Source: Deinococcales bacterium (GTDB lineage: Bacteria > Deinococcota > Deinococci > Deinococcales > Deinococcaceae). Taken from it: a stretch of 6,424 nt of DNA. Location: positions 1 to 6,424 of the forward strand of contig JANYFS010000402.1 of assembly GCA_025359705.1 (NCBI GenBank). Reading direction: 5' to 3'. The position numbers and the translations under genes are program-made. Below, one piece after another: positions 5,691 through 6,424 of the stretch. The notes under the pieces are model-generated. The model saw only the letters and a program-made list of their open reading frames with translations, searched no databases and had not been told where the DNA came from. Position 1 is the first letter of the stretch. Every line of letters begins with the position of its first letter.

Positions 5691-5696
5691 AAGGAG
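5691..5696 (+). promoter_or_regulatory. Ribosome binding site of carD (decides GTG start)
   Basis: AAGGAG sits 8 bases before GTG at 5705, ideal spacing. The two nearer GTGs (5696 and 5698) overlap or abut the site and are out of frame. Confidence 0.8.
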
Positions 5697-5704
5697 TGTG
5701 GAAC

Positions 5705-6205
5705 GTGAAAAAACTGGGTTACACTGCTGGAGATAGCGTAGTCATTCCGCCGTATGGCGTGGGAGTGGTTTCTGGAATCTCGACCCGTCAAATCGCCAAT
5801 TCTTCGTTTAGCTATTATCAAGTCGAATTTCCCAACACCACTTCCAAGGCATTTGTACCGATAGACGCGCCCAGCACTACGGGGATGCGCCACGCCCTGA
5901 CTGCGCTCGAGATGCCCGAAATTTGTGCGCGTCTGACCAAAGGCCAAGTGAATTTGCCCCGCCAATGGTCGGCCCGTCACCGCCGTGTCACCGAAATTTT
6001 ATCCAGCGGCGAACCCTTCGAGATTGCCTCACTGACCGCCGAGCTACACCGCTGGCACCTCGAGCGCGGCCTGCCCGACCTAGACCGCCAAGCCTACCGC
6101 CGCGCCCTCAAAATGCTGATGCAAGAAGTGCGCCTGATCGCAGATGAAAGCGCCCTCGAGGTACAAGCCTTCCTAGACCGCGCCTGGCTCGAGGTTTCAA
6201 ACTAA
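5705..6205 (+). CDS. carD: CarD-family RNA polymerase-binding transcription regulator
   Basis: The product is 166 residues from a GTG start. CarD binds the beta-subunit lobe of RNA polymerase and stabilises the open promoter complex. The N-terminal RID (Tudor-like) domain is about 1-60: GDSVVIPPYGVGVVSGI (9-25), YYQVEF (37-42) and KAFVPIDAP (48-56). The all-helical C-terminal DNA-contacting domain follows, with LPRQWSARHRR (84-94) containing W88, the expected equivalent of the tryptophan that wedges at the upstream edge of the -10 bubble, then WHLERGLPDLDRQAYRRAL (117-135). Length and order agree closely with what I remember of Thermus CarD (about 164 residues). This is the strongest taxonomic hint in the window. 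A longer frame opening at 5576 runs through a terminator and has an implausible N-terminus, so it is rejected. All four Leu-Glu pairs are CTC GAG. It is flanked by terminators on both sides, so it is probably monocistronic; its promoter should lie in 5592-5660, where only a weak TAGTGT (5635-5640) is seen. Confidence 0.95.
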   Translation: MKKLGYTAGDSVVIPPYGVGVVSGISTRQIANSSFSYYQVEFPNTTSKAFVPIDAPSTTGMRHALTALEMPEICARLTKGQVNLPRQWSARHRRVTEILSSGEPFEIASLTAELHRWHLERGLPDLDRQAYRRALKMLMQEVRLIADESALEVQAFLDRAWLEVSN

Positions 6206-6226
6206 AATTGTACGTTTTTATGGCTC

Positions 6227-6254
6227 GAGGGGCGCAGAGATGCGCTCTTTTTTT
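6227..6254 (+). terminator. Intrinsic terminator of carD
   Basis: The core GCGC (6232-6235) pairs with GCGC (6242-6245), closed by an A-U pair over a GAGA tetraloop and extended outward through wobble and A-U pairs to about 6228/6249. A seven-T run (6248-6254) follows. It lies 22 bases after the carD stop. A CTCGAG word (6224-6229) overlaps its left foot. Confidence 0.8.
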
Positions 6255-6361
6255 GATTCGTTGTTGCGGGTTATACCAAACAAAGATGATTCATAGATAT
6301 TATTTTTTAGACATACTGACTCGAGGAGGTTTTCTTCAAGATCGCTTTTCGGGCGGTTAGC

Positions 6362-6382
6362 GGACGAGGCAGCGCCCCGTCC
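6362..6382. repeat. REP-like palindrome GGACGAGG/CCCCGTCC
   Basis: GGACGAGG (6362-6369) pairs with CCCGTCC and its neighbour (6375-6382) with one mismatch around the loop CAGCG. GC-rich palindromes of the type 'GGACGRGG...CCCCGTCCCTAC' recur between genes in many bacterial genomes, and this sits in a non-coding tail. Only one copy is visible here, so dispersal is inferred. The remainder of 6255-6424 holds one CTCGAG (6320) and no frame or RNA I can support. Confidence 0.45.
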
Positions 6383-6424
6383 CTACGAATGATTGATTTC
6401 TGCCAAAAAGTCCCTCCCAGTGGT

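Larger units (their letters stand above)
48..6325. repeat. Highly iterated palindrome CTCGAG, 49 copies
   Basis: First-base positions counted by hand: 48, 63, 234, 347, 457, 485, 594, 680, 707, 1321, 1393, 1498, 1521, 1736, 1762, 2098, 2399, 2524, 2676, 2725, 2964, 3036, 3139, 3298, 3358, 3487, 3562, 3619, 3808, 3829, 3874, 3955, 3976, 4099, 4250, 4624, 4795, 4847, 5005, 5023, 5040, 5095, 5270, 5906, 6059, 6155, 6188, 6224, 6320. Random sequence would give one or two. 39 lie in genes (31 phased as Leu-Glu) and 10 between genes, at similar density. Flanking bases vary freely, so the conserved unit is the hexamer only. It behaves like cyanobacterial HIP1 but with a different word. Longest gaps are 712-1321 and 5275-5906. 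Confidence 0.95.

Noticed and set aside
5576..5704. 43-residue N-terminal extension of CarD
   Set aside because: It would start inside an intrinsic terminator loop, has no family resemblance, and a GTG with an ideal AAGGAG exists at 5705 that gives the family's normal length.
48..6325. CTCGAG as cloning (XhoI) artefact or vector sequence
   Set aside because: The copies lie within conserved coding sequence in frame with real residues and at irregular intervals; no linker or vector context is present.

Overview
The window looks like a chromosomal segment of a member of the Deinococcota, probably Thermaceae-like. The evidence is a CarD protein that agrees with remembered Thermus CarD along its whole length, an M16 peptidase end, and a ThrRS of ordinary bacterial type. 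Base composition looks only moderately GC-rich by eye (roughly half), lower than typical Thermus. The placement is inference from remembered family sequences, not from a search.

Layout, left to right. Positions 3-308 (+) are the 3' end of an M16-type peptidase gene. Convergent to it, at 317-670 (-), is a small ORF that resembles the SRA/PUA-like domain found next to HNH nucleases (Y-x-GEGQ motif). Positions 748-2655 (-) hold a 635-residue protein I do not recognise, with a central coiled coil. A 453-base divergent intergenic region (2656-3108) with a 17-bp tandem repeat follows. Positions 3109-5055 (+) are thrS. Positions 5056-5704 carry no large gene: an AT-rich repetitive stretch, a hairpin, and then what looks like a compact transcription unit (promoter 5370-5398, possible leaderless 50-codon cysteine-rich ORF 5405-5557, terminator 5566-5591). 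carD (5705-6205, +) follows, with a leader hairpin and its own terminator, and then a short tail with a REP-like palindrome.

The most striking property is not a gene. The palindrome CTCGAG occurs 49 times in 6.4 kb, about once per 131 bases, where chance predicts one or two. Density is about the same inside and outside genes. In genes it is mostly phased as Leu-Glu: all 16 Leu-Glu pairs of ThrS and all 4 of CarD are written CTC GAG. This behaves like the highly iterated palindrome HIP1 of cyanobacteria, but with a different word.

The genes do not form an obvious pathway. thrS (tRNA charging) and carD (RNA polymerase-binding transcription factor) are housekeeping genes. The minus-strand pair may be a lineage-specific or accessory unit. 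The best candidates for something undescribed are the CTCGAG iteration, the Cys-rich mini-gene and the standalone SRA-like ORF.
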